This document shows, one piece after another, positions 62,234 to 64,000 of a stretch of DNA of 64,000 bases. The notes beneath the pieces are model-generated. The model searched no databases. It saw only the letters and a program-made list of their open reading frames with translations, and was not told the origin of the DNA. Position 1 is the first letter of the stretch; each line of letters begins with the position of its first letter. The stretch comes from Cupriavidus pampae (GTDB lineage: Bacteria > Pseudomonadota > Gammaproteobacteria > Burkholderiales > Burkholderiaceae), in NCBI RefSeq assembly GCF_914271485.1, contig NZ_CAJZAG010000006.1, positions 1-64,000 on the forward strand. Reading direction: 5' to 3'. The translations under genes were made by a program, and so were the position numbers.

Positions 62234-63502
62234 TTAGCCCAGCAGGTCTGCCAGCGCCAGCGCGACTACCTTGGTGGCGCGGTTCAGGTCGTTCAGGCGC
62301 AGGTTTTCGTCCGAGTTGTGGCCGCGGGCTTCCATCAGGGTGCGGGGGCCGGCGCCGTACAGTACCGTCGGGATGCCGTGGCTCGTGTAGTGGCGCGCGT
62401 CCGTGTAGAGCGGCACGCCGTGCACCGGGATCTCCACGCCGAATACGGCTTCCGCGCGTGACTTCAGCGCGCCGATCAGCTTCTCCACGCCGGGCAATTG
62501 CGACAGCGGTTCGGCGAGGATGATGCGCTCAACCTTGACCTCGATGCCGGGACGCTCGCTCGCTGCTTTCTCCACCACCGCGCGCAGCTCGCCTTCGGCG
62601 TCGAAGCCAATCTCCTCGGGGATCATGCGGCGGTCGACGCGGAATGTCACGAGATCCGGGACCACGTTGGTGTTGATGCCGCCCTTGATCAGGCCAACAT
62701 TGAGCGTCGCGTGATCGATGCCGGGCACCTTCGACTTGCGCGTCGCCAGTTCCGCGCGCAGTCCGTAGATCGCCTGCAGGATGTGCGTGGCCGCCTCGAT
62801 CGCATCGACGCCGGTATGCGGCATGGCCGCGTGGCCCTGCTTGCCCTTGACCGTGACTTCCACATGCAGGCAACCGTTGTGCGCCGAGGTAATGCCATAC
62901 GAGAAGCCGGCCGAGATCGCGTAGTCGGGCTTGCTCAGCTTTTCGTCGAGCAGCAGCTTCGGGCCGATATCGCCACCGGTTTCCTCGTCATAGGTGAACT
63001 GCAGCTCGACCGTGCCATTGAGCCGGGCACCCTGCTTCTCCGCCTCGATCAGCGCGAGCGTGGCATAGGTGTACGTGGCGAAGTCTGACTTCGACACCGC
63101 CACGCCGCGGCCGTACATCACCGGACCATGCTCGCTGTCACCAATCTCCGCGCCATACGGATCGCGCGTCCAGCCGAGGCCCGGCGGCACCACGTCGCCA
63201 TGCGCGTTCATCGCGATAACCGGGCCACCCGTGCCGAACTGCTTGCGCACGATCAGGTTCGTCGCGCTGATCATGCCAGCCGCGCGCACCTTCTCATCCG
63301 GCACCTTGTGGGCTTCCACCGTGAAGCCGAGCTGCTCGAGCAGTGCGCGGGCGCGCTTGCCATGTGCATCGCAATCGCCGGACGGGTTGTCCGACGGCAC
63401 CTTCACGAGCTCGGCGAGGAATGCTTCCTGTGCCGGGCGATGCGTGTCGATGAATTGCGTGAGCGTGGTCTCGGTGGGGTTCATGTTGTCGCGTGCAGTC
63501 AT
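62234..63502 (-). CDS. M20 family metallo-peptidase/amidohydrolase
   Basis: A 422-residue enzyme of the ArgE/DapE/ACY1/CPG2 group. The metal-binding region is NAHGDVVPPGLGW (about 92-104), then YDEETGGDIGP with the catalytic Glu (about 157-167), then the dimerisation domain with KGKQGHAAMPHTGVDAIEAA. The substrate cannot be named. It lies on the same strand as the hydantoinase-type gene upstream, which suggests an operon for degrading a nitrogenous compound. The start is taken at 63502; ATG 63484 is an alternative. Confidence 0.85.
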   Translation of the reverse strand: MTARDNMNPTETTLTQFIDTHRPAQEAFLAELVKVPSDNPSGDCDAHGKRARALLEQLGFTVEAHKVPDEKVRAAGMISATNLIVRKQFGTGGPVIAMNAHGDVVPPGLGWTRDPYGAEIGDSEHGPVMYGRGVAVSKSDFATYTYATLALIEAEKQGARLNGTVELQFTYDEETGGDIGPKLLLDEKLSKPDYAISAGFSYGITSAHNGCLHVEVTVKGKQGHAAMPHTGVDAIEAATHILQAIYGLRAELATRKSKVPGIDHATLNVGLIKGGINTNVVPDLVTFRVDRRMIPEEIGFDAEGELRAVVEKAASERPGIEVKVERIILAEPLSQLPGVEKLIGALKSRAEAVFGVEIPVHGVPLYTDARHYTSHGIPTVLYGAGPRTLMEARGHNSDENLRLNDLNRATKVVALALADLLG

Positions 63503-63523
63503 GTCTTGGCTCTATGTAGATAG

Positions 63524-63565
63524 ATATCGCGTATTGCGTATTGCGTATCGCTTATCGGTTATTGC
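63524..63565. repeat. Degenerate 7-bp tandem repeat
   Basis: Six units of the form (G/T/A)TAT(C/T)G(C/G) run in a row, with two adjacent identical GTATTGC units (63531-63544). The repeat lies between two peptidase genes and runs into the 3' end of the upstream gene. Confidence 0.8.
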
Positions 63566-64000
63566 TTGCGCTGGAAGTGCTCGACGAACGCGCTGAACAC
63601 GTTCGCGGCCACCTGGGCGTCCTCGGCGGTCATGATTTCGGTGGGGTGGTGGCTGATACCGCCGTTGCCGCAGCGGACGAACAGCATCGCCACGTCGGTC
63701 AGCGCGGCAATCGCCATCGCATCGTGGCCGGCGCCCGAGGGCAGATGCCGCACCGGCGCACCCGCCCGCTCGATCGCGGCGGCCCACTGATCCTGCAGCC
63801 ACGGCGCGCACGGCACGCTGGCGGCCTCATGGGTCTTGCGCACCTGCGCCGCACGCACGTTGCGGCGCGCGCAGATGCGTTCGATCTCTGCCAGCACATC
63901 GTTGACCGCGGCCTCGCGCTCGGCGTCGTCGCCGGCACGAATATCGATCGAGAACACCGCGCGACCGGGCACCACGTTGGTGGCGCCGTTCGGCACATTG
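63559..64000 (-). CDS. N-carbamoyl amino acid hydrolase/allantoate amidohydrolase, C-terminal part
   Basis: The C-terminal 146 or so residues of an M20-type hydantoinase/carbamoylase; the gene starts beyond the window. Family features are FSIDIRAGDDAER, the conserved SGAGHDAMAIAAL near the middle, and GGISHHPTEIMTAEDAQVAANVF at the end. Such enzymes cleave N-carbamoyl amino acids, allantoate or ureido compounds; the exact substrate is not readable. It would be co-transcribed with the M20 gene downstream. Confidence 0.85.
   Translation of the reverse strand, partial: NVPNGATNVVPGRAVFSIDIRAGDDAEREAAVNDVLAEIERICARRNVRAAQVRKTHEAASVPCAPWLQDQWAAAIERAGAPVRHLPSGAGHDAMAIAALTDVAMLFVRCGNGGISHHPTEIMTAEDAQVAANVFSAFVEHFQRKQ

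Noticed and set aside
61625-62461. 278-codon plus-strand frame over arsC and the repeat elements
   Set aside because: It is antisense to arsC and its middle consists of repeat-encoded SPPAPLP segments, so it is not a real gene.

Overview
The window is high-GC DNA that looks like a chromosome of a betaproteobacterium in the Burkholderiaceae, most probably Cupriavidus or Ralstonia. The pointers are the 5' end of a 16S rRNA gene at the left edge, a phenylacetyl-CoA epoxidase operon with a TetR regulator, a gspG-to-gspF type II secretion operon with a separate gspC, a fused indolepyruvate ferredoxin oxidoreductase, the rsmI/yraN/diaA/BON block and a sox thiosulfate-oxidation cluster. The genus is an inference from gene content and style, not from a search.

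Layout. 1-0.5 kb: start of a 16S gene reading out of the window, with boxA and a strong rrn promoter overlapping the upstream region of a DUF488 gene. 1-5.6 kb: nucleoside-recognition membrane protein, a candidate small RNA, a FUSC transporter preceded by two dyads, DUF1488 and a universal stress protein. 5.8-11.4 kb: paaABCDE, a DUF1835 gene and a PaaR-like TetR regulator; a palindromic operator sits in the paaA promoter. 11.4-17.2 kb: KefC/KefF-type potassium efflux, GNAT, Lrp, a four-EF-hand periplasmic protein and gspC. 17.3-19.1 kb: hmp and nsrR with a perfect NsrR-type dyad between them. 19.2-31.1 kb: gspGHIJKLMNDEF. 31.2-43.7 kb: NYN/LOTUS RNA-binding protein, indolepyruvate oxidoreductase, GNAT, VOC, three MFS transporters, a DODA-type dioxygenase and tag. 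43.7-48 kb: an unusual origin-like intergenic array, LysE exporter, CDF exporter, solitary N6-adenine methyltransferase, a small membrane protein and tRNA-Ala(CGC). 48.1-55.7 kb: sox genes on the minus strand. 55.7-64 kb: BON lipoprotein, diaA, yraN, rsmI, rlpA, a metallo-hydrolase, an exonuclease, a small membrane protein, arsC and two amidohydrolase-type peptidase genes, the last cut by the window edge.

How parts work together. PaaABCDE epoxidises phenylacetyl-CoA and is probably repressed by the adjacent TetR protein until the CoA ester appears. NsrR senses nitric oxide and controls hmp, which detoxifies it. The gsp genes build one type II secretion machine. SoxAX, SoxYZ and SoxB oxidise thiosulfate; a flavocytochrome, small cytochromes, a thioredoxin-like protein and a DsrE protein accompany them, but no soxCD is present here, so sulfane sulfur may be handled differently.

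The most unusual signals are non-coding: five copies of a (C/T)GTATAC(G/A) palindrome mixed with DnaA-box-like 9-mers at 43.7-44.0 kb; a second DnaA-box-like cluster just downstream of diaA; an orphan promoter-terminator pair at 2.3 kb; a 12-bp in-frame tandem repeat inside paaE; and a dispersed CCCTCTCC/GGAGAGGG element, one copy of which supplies the C-terminus of the TetR regulator.
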